Assembly: GCF_002806945.1 (NCBI RefSeq)
Contig: NZ_NIHC01000001.1
Coordinates: 744,001 to 808,000, forward strand
Source: Marinobacter salexigens
GTDB lineage: Bacteria > Pseudomonadota > Gammaproteobacteria > Pseudomonadales > Oleiphilaceae
Length of the DNA stretch: 64,000 bases
Reading direction: 5' to 3'
Position 1 is the stretch's first letter, and each line of letters begins with the position of its first letter. Under the pieces are notes generated by a model. That model had not been told where the DNA came from, made no database searches, and saw only the letters and a list, made by a program, of their open reading frames with translations. Of this stretch, positions 46,235-54,438 are shown piece after piece. The translations under genes and the position numbers were made by a program.

Positions 46235-46761
46235 CACTCACACGGCGTGAACTGCTGATCGGGGCGAGCGGCGCCTTGTTAGCTGTCAACATGCCGGTGC
46301 TCGCATCCGGTCAGCCTTCAGTGCTGATCGAGATGCGAGGAACAGCTCGCGGTGAACGGGTCTGGTTTGACCCGTTTGGCGTGGCTGTTAAGCCGGGAAC
46401 CCGTGTGAGGTTTGTAAACAGAGATAGTGGCAACGCCCACACAGTGACAGCCTACCATCCGGAGGTATTTGGCCGAGTGCGTCGTATTCCGGAGAAGGCA
46501 GCCCCTTTCAATAGCGGCTATCTGCTGCCGGAAGATACCTTCGAGCTACTATTAACCTCACCGGGTGTCTATGATTTTTACTGCATACCCCATGAACAGG
46601 CCGGAATGGTGGGACGGGTGGTGGTTGGAGATCCCGATGAGAATGGCTGGGATGATTCCGCCGTCCGCGCCGGTGGTGTCACCAAAAGCTTAGAGGCTGC
46701 ATTTCCCTCAGTCGAAAGCATACTGACGTCAGGCAGCATCCGTGCCCCGGAGTTAAAATGA
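46231..46761 (+). CDS. Tat-exported cupredoxin
   Basis: 176 residues. A twin-arginine signal (TRRELLIGASGALLAVNMPVLA) leads to a plastocyanin/pseudoazurin-like domain with type 1 copper ligands: His in GNAHTVTAYHPE, and Cys, His and Met in FYCIPHEQAGM. It should carry one electron in the periplasm. It overlaps both neighbours by 4 bp, so it is made together with the TTHB210-like protein and the sigma factor. Confidence 0.85.
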   Translation: MTLTRRELLIGASGALLAVNMPVLASGQPSVLIEMRGTARGERVWFDPFGVAVKPGTRVRFVNRDSGNAHTVTAYHPEVFGRVRRIPEKAAPFNSGYLLPEDTFELLLTSPGVYDFYCIPHEQAGMVGRVVVGDPDENGWDDSAVRAGGVTKSLEAAFPSVESILTSGSIRAPELK

Positions 46762-47477
46762 AACTGACAGCTGAACTATCAAGTCGCGAGGGTGTGGGTT
46801 CTGATACGTCAGAACCCGAGCTGGTCGAGTTGGCGCGCAAAGGCCATGAAGCCGCCATTCGGGAAATTATCAGGCGCATGAATCCAAGGTTGTTCAGAAT
46901 TGCTCGAGGAATTGTTGATAACGATGCGATCGCAGAAGAGGTTGTCCAGGAGGCGTACCTTGTAGCGTTCACGCGAATTGATGAATTCCGGGGTGACTCC
47001 AAGCTTGCTACCTGGATCACCCGTATAACCTTGAACGCGGCTAAAATGAGGCTGCGAAAAATACGGCCAGCGCAGGAATACGATTCCATCAATGAGTCCC
47101 GGAACGCGGATATATCGGTGGTTGCCTTCCCCGGGGTTCAAATACCAGGCCCGGAAGCAGAGCAGGGGCGGGCACAATTTCGCCTTTTGATTGAGGCTGC
47201 TGTAACTGAGCTGCCAAGTACTTTGCGAGTGCCCTTTATTTTAAGGGAGGCAGAAGGTATGTCTGTAGCGGCTATTGCTGAAGATTTGGGAATCAGCGTG
47301 ATTACGGTTAAAACAAGGTTGTTCAGGGCGCGTCGGCAGCTGCGCAGCGTTATGGAGGAGAAGATCAAAGGCGGTTTTGATTCGATATTTCCATTCGATG
47401 GCCTGCGGTGTGCTGGCATGGCTGATTCGGTTGTTGAAATTCTTATCGAAGCTTCGGATCCCCCGAGAGACGGTTGA
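46758..47477 (+). CDS. ECF RNA polymerase sigma factor
   Basis: 239 residues. Region 2 (NPRLFRIARGIVDNDAIAEEVVQEAYLVAFTRIDEFRGDSKLATWITRITLNAAKMRLRK) and region 4 (MSVAAIAEDLGISVITVKTRLFRARRQL) are both clear. A C-terminal FPFDGLRCAGMADSVVEIL tail is like that of some proteobacterial ECF groups. No anti-sigma gene is adjacent: the next gene is an opposite-strand methyltransferase. The first two genes of the operon are the obvious candidate targets. Confidence 0.9.
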   Translation: MKLTAELSSREGVGSDTSEPELVELARKGHEAAIREIIRRMNPRLFRIARGIVDNDAIAEEVVQEAYLVAFTRIDEFRGDSKLATWITRITLNAAKMRLRKIRPAQEYDSINESRNADISVVAFPGVQIPGPEAEQGRAQFRLLIEAAVTELPSTLRVPFILREAEGMSVAAIAEDLGISVITVKTRLFRARRQLRSVMEEKIKGGFDSIFPFDGLRCAGMADSVVEILIEASDPPRDG

Positions 47478-47482
47478 TTTGC

Positions 47483-48235
47483 TTATTGCGCTTCTTGTTT
47501 CACGCACACAAAGATCGCATTCCCCGATGACATGTCCCAAGGTGTGATCTTTTCGTAGTCGTGTTCAAGAATGTGTACGTCGAACCAGGGTTTTAGAAGG
47601 GCAGTCAGCTCGTCAAAACTCACGGCCACCATAGGGTGTTCGTCGTCCCAAGATTGAGTGAGGCCGTCGGTCGTTTTCGAAATGTTGAGCTTGAGCCCCT
47701 GCTTCTCTCCTTCGCCAGAGTAATGCCACGCGGAGCTGAAGGTGAACAGGCTATCACCCTGAGTGACGGTATGCCGCTCAAATAGTCTGTTATCAATTTT
47801 GTCCTTATCGACGGAGTTGAAGCAGAACACGCCACCGGGTTTTAAAGCTCTGTGTGCACTGGCAATGCACTGCTTCAGCTTTTCGATGTCTCCGCTGTAG
47901 TGGATGGAGTACAAGAAGCAGGTGATCAAATCGAGCGGCTCGTCCACCTGGAAGTCGCACATGTCCCCTAATGAAAATTGAGCCTCCGGGCACCGGGCCT
48001 TCGCTTGTTCCAGCATGGGCTGGTTTATGTCCAGACCACTACACTGATACCCGAAGTCGATAAAGTGGCGCACGTGGGGGCCGGTACCGCAGGCCAGATC
48101 CAGATGGGTGTTGCCCTCATTGCCAAATAGCTGGTGCAATCTGTGCACGCCGTTGCTTTGGGCATGGTAGTTGATGTCTGCACACATCAGGTCGTAGTAG
48201 GCGGACAAATCGGTATACAGGTAATTGGAGGGCAT
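47483..48235 (-). CDS. class I SAM-dependent methyltransferase
   Basis: 250 residues with motif I (HLDLACGTGPHVRHF), an acidic loop (SGLDINQPML), FSLGDMCDFQ and a late HRALKPGGVFCFNSVD strand. It is a small-molecule methyltransferase of unknown substrate. ATG 48235 fits the start of the conserved domain; the frame extends 28 codons upstream. Its stop lies 5 bp from the convergent sigma factor stop. Confidence 0.8.
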   Translation of the reverse strand: MPSNYLYTDLSAYYDLMCADINYHAQSNGVHRLHQLFGNEGNTHLDLACGTGPHVRHFIDFGYQCSGLDINQPMLEQAKARCPEAQFSLGDMCDFQVDEPLDLITCFLYSIHYSGDIEKLKQCIASAHRALKPGGVFCFNSVDKDKIDNRLFERHTVTQGDSLFTFSSAWHYSGEGEKQGLKLNISKTTDGLTQSWDDEHPMVAVSFDELTALLKPWFDVHILEHDYEKITPWDMSSGNAIFVCVKQEAQ

Positions 48236-48407
48236 GGCGGCCTGACGGTATTTGAAGCTATAAGCGGGAGCATAGTGTGGCGGCGCATCGTAAACCAATC
48301 TGCGGTGTTTGCGAAGCAATGTAAGCTTAAGCGGTCACAACTGGTTATTAATAATAACAATGCAGGTGAGCTCACTTCTGTCTTAGGCAATGAGAGGGCA
48401 GGAGGGG

Positions 48408-49262
48408 TCAGATGTCGTAAGTCTGAAACATTTGATCAAAGTGTGCTTGGTGAGAAAAGCTGGAGATAATACGCTTGCTGGTGAGGTGGGGTACAGAGGA
48501 TGCCCCCGACTGCTCATTAAAAGTATCGATTAATGATTGATAAACAGTGCTGATAGCGTTTTCGAATGGTGTGTGCCCGCGCATGTACACCCGCACACCT
48601 TGGGTAGCTAAAGCTTCAGAGTTGCCCAGTTGATTGTCGCCATAGCTAATGATCATGATTGGCAAAGGAGTAGCCTTTTTAATAGCCGTCAGCGTTTCGG
48701 GATTGCTCAGACCGAACGCACAAATAGCATCAACGCCCGTCTGGGTATAACAGTCGACACGTTCAAGAATCGAATTCAATGGTTGACTGTTGTCTGCCGG
48801 CGTACGGGCAATTACAGCCAAGGATTCATCCTTGCGGGCATCCAATGCAGCCTTGAGTTTACTGCTGGCTTCTGCAAGTGAAGCCAACGGATGCTCAAGA
48901 CCATGAGGCTTGGGTAGCATTGTGTCCTCGATAGTTACCCCTGAAGCACCAGCAAATTCCAGTTCTTGAATCAGCCTAGTTACATTCAAGGCATTGCCAT
49001 AACCACTGTCGCCGTCCACGATAACCGGCAGTGTTGAAGCCTGGCAAACTCGACGGGCGTGATCTGCCAGTTCACTCAGCGTAAGCAAAGAAATGTCTGG
49101 CAACCCCAGCTGCATTAATGAGCTGATGGAGCCGCCCAGAATGCCGACATTGAAACCGATACTCTCCGCCATACGCGATGACAGCGGATCGAACACTGAG
49201 GCGCAGGCGTTACACTCATTGCTCTCCAGGATCATTTGTAGCTTGTTTCGGGCAACGTTCAT
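48408..49262 (-). CDS. PEP mutase/isocitrate lyase superfamily lyase
   Basis: 284 residues close to the oxaloacetate decarboxylase group (PA4872-like): ASVFDPLSSRMAESIGFNVGILGGSISSLM, VDGDSGYGNALNVTRLIQELEFAGASGVTIEDTMLPKPHG. It lacks the KKCGH motif of isocitrate lyase. The reaction is probably cleavage or decarboxylation of a 2-oxo or 2-hydroxy diacid. It is the last gene of the Rieske operon and overlaps the amidase stop by 4 bp. Confidence 0.78.
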   Translation of the reverse strand: MNVARNKLQMILESNECNACASVFDPLSSRMAESIGFNVGILGGSISSLMQLGLPDISLLTLSELADHARRVCQASTLPVIVDGDSGYGNALNVTRLIQELEFAGASGVTIEDTMLPKPHGLEHPLASLAEASSKLKAALDARKDESLAVIARTPADNSQPLNSILERVDCYTQTGVDAICAFGLSNPETLTAIKKATPLPIMIISYGDNQLGNSEALATQGVRVYMRGHTPFENAISTVYQSLIDTFNEQSGASSVPHLTSKRIISSFSHQAHFDQMFQTYDI

Positions 49263-50566
49263 CCTGATAAGCCTTCAATATGGCTATGAATCCAGCGCGC
49301 TGTTTGCAGCAGTGCATCATCGTCACGAGATTTGCCAATCAGCTGAACCCCTAACGGCAGACCTGCTGCATTGGTCTGCCCGGGCAAGGTAATCACCGGC
49401 AGGCCCATCGCCTGCCAGGGGCGACTCATGTGCGGTTTGCCCGTGGCGCCCAGCCCTTCCGGTGCTGCCCCCGGTGCTGCGGGAGCAAGAATGGCATCGA
49501 CATCCGGATGCAGGTGCCACAACCAGCGCGTGGTAATGGCGATATTGGACAGCGCCGCAAGATAGTCTGCCCGTGATATGCCCTCACCCTCCTGCAGCAA
49601 ACCAAGGAAAGATTCACTAAGTTTATTCGCGTTCTGACGCTCTACCGCCAGATTGCGATACACTTCATAGGCCATAACGGTTTCATGGTTGCCCACCAGC
49701 CGGCTGATCAGATCACAGCTTTCCAGCTCCGAGGTTTCTATTCCATGATGTTGCAACTGGGTTGCCAGATCCGCCATGGCGGCATTCATGTCGGCGTCGG
49801 TATCGCCCACATTGCTGCCCGGGCACAGCAGAATTTTCGTGGGTTTCACTAGCTCTTCGGTGCCTGCACCGTTATCCGTTGCCGGGTTGCCCAATAACAC
49901 CGAACGCAACAGAACGATGTCATCTACTGAACGGGCGAAGAACCCCAGTGAATCCAGTGATTGTGCCAATGGTTGAATACCGCGGGAAGAAAACTCCCCG
50001 CAGCTACCTACGTAGCCGACCGTACCGCAGTATGCCGCCGGGCGAATCACCGATGCGGCTGTTTGCGAGCCCAGCGATGCGGGCACCATACAATCTGCAA
50101 CGGCAGCCGCAGAACCACTGGAGGAACCTCCGGGGGTGTGTTGCAGGTTTTTCGGATTGGCTGTCGTTCCGGGCTGGAAGTAAGCAAATTCGGTGGTGAC
50201 TGTTTTACCCAATACAATACCGCCGGCCTGCTGAATCAAGGCCACACAACTGGCATCGTCGGCTGGCTGTCGGCCGGCGTGCAGACTGGAGCCCATTTCG
50301 GTCGGCATGGAAGCCGTATCAATGGTGTCTTTGACACCCACTGGCAAACCCTTCAGACGACTGTTTTTATAGAACGCTTCGTTAGCCCGATACGCCTGCA
50401 AATACTGCTCCCGTGTTAACGAGTATTGCCAGGCCGAAACCTGTGGCTCGCGGGCATCAATCTGATCGTAGCAGGCGTTAATAATCGCCTCTGCGCTGGT
50501 GTCACCACGCGCAATAGCGTTCACCGCTTCGGTCAGGCTGAGTTGGTTCAGCGGCTTGGTTGTCAT
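49259..50566 (-). CDS. amidase signature enzyme
   Basis: 435 residues of the amidase signature family: catalytic Lys in GLPVGVKDTIDT, the Gly/Ser loop TPGGSSSGSAAAVA, and the nucleophile Ser in TAASVIRPAAYCG. Lys, cis-Ser and Ser are all present, so it should hydrolyse a carboxamide or related bond. It overlaps the DUF1116 gene and the lyase gene by 4 bp each. The substrate is unknown and must match the operon's pathway. Confidence 0.85.
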   Translation of the reverse strand: MTTKPLNQLSLTEAVNAIARGDTSAEAIINACYDQIDAREPQVSAWQYSLTREQYLQAYRANEAFYKNSRLKGLPVGVKDTIDTASMPTEMGSSLHAGRQPADDASCVALIQQAGGIVLGKTVTTEFAYFQPGTTANPKNLQHTPGGSSSGSAAAVADCMVPASLGSQTAASVIRPAAYCGTVGYVGSCGEFSSRGIQPLAQSLDSLGFFARSVDDIVLLRSVLLGNPATDNGAGTEELVKPTKILLCPGSNVGDTDADMNAAMADLATQLQHHGIETSELESCDLISRLVGNHETVMAYEVYRNLAVERQNANKLSESFLGLLQEGEGISRADYLAALSNIAITTRWLWHLHPDVDAILAPAAPGAAPEGLGATGKPHMSRPWQAMGLPVITLPGQTNAAGLPLGVQLIGKSRDDDALLQTARWIHSHIEGLSG

Positions 50567-51750
50567 AGCATGGTCTCACCCAGTACTTTTTCAAAAAAGG
50601 CGACGGGAACATCAACCACCCCGCCGCCAATACGCCCTGCTTCTCCCGATGCTTCAATCATGCCCAGCAAAATCAGCGGGCTGCTGGCATTGGCAGCAGC
50701 CGAACGGGCATTGGTAGCACCGGGTCGATTACCAAACCCGACTATGGTTCCAGAGAGCACCTTGGCAGGACGGGCCAGGGCATCTTCCGGCAAATACGGC
50801 TTCAGGTTCGCGAACGACTGTTCGGCGGTATCCAGCACCTGGCCACCCAGGCCCATAAAATCGACTACGGCACTGTCACCAATTGCGCCCAGAGCAGTGC
50901 GGCCTTCATGGGCCGGTTCAATCGCACCGTTGATTGCAGGCGCAGCTGCGGTAATCCACTTGCCCGGCTGCGCGGCGACCTGAACACCAAAGTCTACGCC
51001 GTTACCACCAGCCCGGGTAATCAGTGACGACCCGACAACACCTTCTGCGGCAGCCATCATCAGGCTGCACGCTGCCATCCACACGTTCAGTGCGAAGGCG
51101 AGTGATTCGTTTAAAAATGCATCGATATCTTCGGGGACAGCTTCTGTTGATTGCAGTCTTAAACATTCTGCAATCAAGGCAGATCCGGCCATGGTGCGAC
51201 CATGACAATCATCTCCGTCTGCCAGCGCCGCCGAAATAATTGGCAACAAAGGCATCGGCTGTTGCAGACGCTTGCTGACCCAATCGGCAAATTCGGTATT
51301 AAGCCAACTCAGGTGACGCGGCAACCCCGGGTTCATCACACCCAAACGTGTGCAATGCACCATACCCTCATTAAAAACGGAGTATTTGCGCACCTCGGGG
51401 TTGCGAGCATCATTCACAATCATTAACTGCATGGAGGGTGAAACCACCCCTGCTAGGGGTACAACAATATCGTGATCCTGGGCAGCTGCTACCGTAACAG
51501 CACCACTCAGGATCAATTCCTGGGCTGCAGACCTGTCTGCAGCCCAGCCTTCATAAATAGCGCCGATGCACAGAGAGTTCATCACCGGTACCGGAATGCG
51601 TTGCACATCGCCAAACGGAGGCCCGGCATGCAGCAATACTTTTCCACTACCTTCTTGCAGCACGTCCTTCACCAGACATAAACCTGTCCACTGCGGCTCA
51701 CATGCTGCAACCTTGTCAAACGCTACTGAATCAGCACTATTACTCAACAT
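50563..51750 (-). CDS. DUF1116 (YlbE/AllG-like) protein
   Basis: 395 residues resembling DUF1116: IVVPLAGVVSPSMQLMIVND, YSVFNEGMVHCTRLG, DDCHGRTMAGSALIAECL, and ARPAKVLSGTIVGFGNRPGATNARSAAANASSPLI. In E. coli the relative AllG (YlbE) is one of several proteins needed for oxamate carbamoyltransferase activity with AllF and AllH. No allF, allH or carbamate kinase gene is seen here, so it may act alone or on another substrate. It is the fifth gene of the Rieske operon. Confidence 0.65.
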   Translation of the reverse strand: MLSNSADSVAFDKVAACEPQWTGLCLVKDVLQEGSGKVLLHAGPPFGDVQRIPVPVMNSLCIGAIYEGWAADRSAAQELILSGAVTVAAAQDHDIVVPLAGVVSPSMQLMIVNDARNPEVRKYSVFNEGMVHCTRLGVMNPGLPRHLSWLNTEFADWVSKRLQQPMPLLPIISAALADGDDCHGRTMAGSALIAECLRLQSTEAVPEDIDAFLNESLAFALNVWMAACSLMMAAAEGVVGSSLITRAGGNGVDFGVQVAAQPGKWITAAAPAINGAIEPAHEGRTALGAIGDSAVVDFMGLGGQVLDTAEQSFANLKPYLPEDALARPAKVLSGTIVGFGNRPGATNARSAAANASSPLILLGMIEASGEAGRIGGGVVDVPVAFFEKVLGETML

Positions 51751-51783
51751 TGTTGTTATCCTTGGTCAATCAAAGAGAAGGTC

Positions 51784-52395
51784 TCAGGACATCTGTACCC
51801 AGCTTTCACTGCTCGCCAATGCGGCAGACAGGGCACGACGGTCCAGGAAGTCGCGCTCTATGGGCTCGCCTTCAATCGCTTTACCGTTCACTTCAACCTG
51901 GGCACTGGTAGCCGCATTGAAAACAGCGAACATTTCATGCTTGCCCGTCTGGGTTTCAGCCGGTGGCAGGGCCACAGCAAACGGCTCGTTGAGGCCATTC
52001 CAGATCAGGTTGACCGTCATATCCTTGCTGGCCGAATACGCCGACTCGATGTGCTGTCTCGGGTAATCTGCTTCGGTCTTGAAGGTCGCATCGTTGATAT
52101 ATTCCATGTTCTCCAAAGAAACGGCTTTGCGGAACAGGGCAAAATGAGAGAGAAAGTCTTTAACCAGATAGCGGGCCAGCTCCAGGTTGTCGGTCAGACA
52201 CACACGCACCGCGCTGTCATCTTCCAACTCATATGGGTTTTCCAACACGATAATGGCTTCGCCACGACCGTAGTCTGAGGCCGCAATGCGGAAGTACACA
52301 GACAAGGATGTCCAGTCTCCCTCCGGATCCGTTTTCATGTAAATGAAAGGGTTATCACCGGTCCAATCGACTTTTCCCGTACGTACTGATTTCAT
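51784..52395 (-). CDS. unrecognised operon protein
   Basis: About 203 residues; I do not recognise the family. There is no signal peptide or membrane helix, so it is probably cytoplasmic. It has a mixed alpha/beta pattern, with VDWTGDNPFIYMKTDPEGDWTSL at the start and VNLIWNGLNEPFAVALPPAET later. ATG 52395 is favoured because AGGAG lies 9-10 nt upstream; ATG 52413 lacks such a site. It lies between the DUF1116 and epimerase genes with short gaps, so it likely belongs to the same pathway. Confidence 0.65.
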   Translation of the reverse strand: MKSVRTGKVDWTGDNPFIYMKTDPEGDWTSLSVYFRIAASDYGRGEAIIVLENPYELEDDSAVRVCLTDNLELARYLVKDFLSHFALFRKAVSLENMEYINDATFKTEADYPRQHIESAYSASKDMTVNLIWNGLNEPFAVALPPAETQTGKHEMFAVFNAATSAQVEVNGKAIEGEPIERDFLDRRALSAALASSESWVQMS

Positions 52396-52436
52396 TTCAG
52401 ACACTCCTGACATTTTTGTTGAGTCTTTTTCGTTAG

Positions 52437-53309
52437 TTATTTTTGACGGTTCTTGGCTTTCGCGCGTAACTCGTCAAAATTGGACGTTGGTTGCCAGCCC
52501 AGCACCTCTTTGGCCTGGCGATTACTGAAAATAGAAGCGCGTGGGTTTTGCTGATACAGCCTTGGATTGGCGATCTCGGGCAATGGCCCGATCACGTCCT
52601 GATACCATTCGGCTGTTGGTTTCGGGTGCGAGGTGTCATCAGCGCTCAAGAAGAAGGTTCCATAACGCAAACCTTCTGTTTTCAAAGCTGCATCGAAAGC
52701 CGTCGCTACATCAGCGGCTGTCACATAGTAAAACAGCCAGTGACGGTCCGGGTTGTCGACGAACTCGATGTATTCATCAAGCGTTTCGTCCAACACCACA
52801 GCCAGTGGTCGCAGGCAAATAACGTCCATGTCGGTGCCGTCGACAAAGCTCTTCGCCATCTGCTCCATAACCAGCTTACTGACGCTGTAGGCTTGCACGG
52901 GTTTGTTGTCATGGCGCTCATCGACGGGCAGGTACTCGGGCGTCCAGTCCGCGCGCATTTCTGATAATCCACAGGCAGAAATGCTGGAACACAACACGAC
53001 CTTTTTCACGCCCATTTCGGAGGCGGCCTGTAGTACGTGCCAGGTACCACGCACGTTAACGTTGATGTAGTGTTCTTCCGGTGCTTTCCAGTCAAAATCG
53101 ATGGCGGCCAGATGCACCACTGCGTCGGCGCCTTTAAATGCGGCCCGTAACTCGTCCAGCTCCATGACGTTGGCTTGCACATACTCGGCATCCGCGTTAC
53201 CTGGCACCAGATCCGCGATCACCACGTTGTAATCATGCAAGAGCTGATGCACAACGTAACCGCCAACCCGGCCAGAGCCACCGGTTACCACTACTCGCTT
53301 AATCGACAT
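52437..53309 (-). CDS. NAD-dependent epimerase/dehydratase-type SDR
   Basis: 290 residues of the extended SDR family: VVTGGSGRVGGYVV nucleotide site near the N-terminus, VVHLAAID, SSISACG, and catalytic YSVSK. The C-terminal half (FSNRQAKEVLGWQPTSNFDELRAK) is typical of sugar-epimerase relatives, including uronate dehydrogenases. In this operon it may oxidise an alcohol or remodel the ring product. ATG 53309 follows GGAGAGAA; TTG 53312 is an alternative. Confidence 0.8.
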   Translation of the reverse strand: MSIKRVVVTGGSGRVGGYVVHQLLHDYNVVIADLVPGNADAEYVQANVMELDELRAAFKGADAVVHLAAIDFDWKAPEEHYINVNVRGTWHVLQAASEMGVKKVVLCSSISACGLSEMRADWTPEYLPVDERHDNKPVQAYSVSKLVMEQMAKSFVDGTDMDVICLRPLAVVLDETLDEYIEFVDNPDRHWLFYYVTAADVATAFDAALKTEGLRYGTFFLSADDTSHPKPTAEWYQDVIGPLPEIANPRLYQQNPRASIFSNRQAKEVLGWQPTSNFDELRAKAKNRQK

Positions 53310-53354
53310 CAATTTCTCTCCAGATAATTTGTTGGTTTCGACAAAGGCCAGGGA

Positions 53355-54335
53355 TCAGAGATCCAGCACCAACTCTTCTGAGTGCGCGCGCGAGACACAA
53401 ACCATCATGTAATCGTTATCCGCTCGTTCTTCGGCAGACAATACAGAGTCACGATGATCGGGCAGCCCAGACAACACACCGGTTTCACAAGTACCGCAGA
53501 CGCCATCGCGGCAGGAACAGGTAATTCGGATACCCTGATCGCGAAGGGTTTCAAGAATCGACTGTCCTTCCGGTATATGAACCCGCTTACCGGTACTGTT
53601 GATGACCACATCGAAGGAGCCACTCTGATCTAGAGCCGATTCTTTGGCGGTAAAGCGCTCAATGGTCAAACTCCAACCGGCTTCTTTTTGTTCACTGTGC
53701 AGCTTTTCCAGTGCGTCCAGCAGTGGTTTCGGGCCGCAGGAGTACACCGTGGTTTCTGAATCACAGGTACTTAACAACTCCACCAGATCACAAAAACCGT
53801 CTTCGACGTCACCGTTCAGACGTATGCGTTTACTGTCGTATTTCTCAAACCGGTCCAGATACACCAGGCGGCTGCGCTCTCTGGACAAATACACCAAGCG
53901 CCAATCGATGCTATCCGCTTCTGACTGCTGAATCATGGGCAGAATTGGAGTGATACCAATACCACCAGCAATAAACAGTACTTTTTTACCCGGCTTGAAA
54001 GGAAAGTGATTACGCGGCCCGGAGACCTGCAGCACATCGCCTTCTTTCAGTTTTTCGTGAATGTATGCAGAGCCACCGCGGCCGCTCTGTTCACGCAGCA
54101 CCGCCACTTCCCAGTTATCGGTACAGTTATAATCACCGCACAGTGAATAATGGCGCAGCATGATGGCATCTTCGTCGGCACCATTGCTGGTACTCAGCTG
54201 CAGTTCAATGTGAGCACCCGGCTCCCAGGCTGGCAGGGGCGAGCCGTCCAGCGCAACCAGCGTTAATCTGACAATGTCTTCGTTGAGTTGTGTCCGGCTA
54301 GCCACTTTGACTGCGATATTTTTGTTATTTGCCAT
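53355..54335 (-). CDS. oxygenase reductase, flavin plus [2Fe-2S]
   Basis: 326 residues. It has an N-terminal ferredoxin-reductase-type flavin domain (MLRHYSLCGDY), an NAD domain (KVLFIAGGIGITPILPMIQQ) and a C-terminal plant-type [2Fe-2S] domain with CSCRDGVCGTC and a distal Cys. This is the layout of VanB, GbcB and CntB reductases, which feed electrons to Rieske oxygenases. It lies 103 bp after the oxygenase gene, separated by a strong hairpin. Confidence 0.9.
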   Translation of the reverse strand: MANNKNIAVKVASRTQLNEDIVRLTLVALDGSPLPAWEPGAHIELQLSTSNGADEDAIMLRHYSLCGDYNCTDNWEVAVLREQSGRGGSAYIHEKLKEGDVLQVSGPRNHFPFKPGKKVLFIAGGIGITPILPMIQQSEADSIDWRLVYLSRERSRLVYLDRFEKYDSKRIRLNGDVEDGFCDLVELLSTCDSETTVYSCGPKPLLDALEKLHSEQKEAGWSLTIERFTAKESALDQSGSFDVVINSTGKRVHIPEGQSILETLRDQGIRITCSCRDGVCGTCETGVLSGLPDHRDSVLSAEERADNDYMMVCVSRAHSEELVLDL

Positions 54336-54395
54336 AAATACACTCCGGGGTGCCGTACCATTACCAAGACACCGATTGTTCGAGGGAATAACAGC

Positions 54396-54429
54396 CAGGC
54401 AGGCTCACTCGTTAGTGTGAGCCTGCCTG
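54396..54429 (-). other. 13-bp hairpin between oxygenase and reductase genes
   Basis: CAGGCAGGCTCAC pairs perfectly with GTGAGCCTGCCTG across an 8-nt loop, 9 bp after the oxygenase stop. No T-run follows on the minus strand. It may trim or protect the oxygenase mRNA, or attenuate read-through. Confidence 0.6.
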
Positions 54430-54438
54430 ATTACTCTG

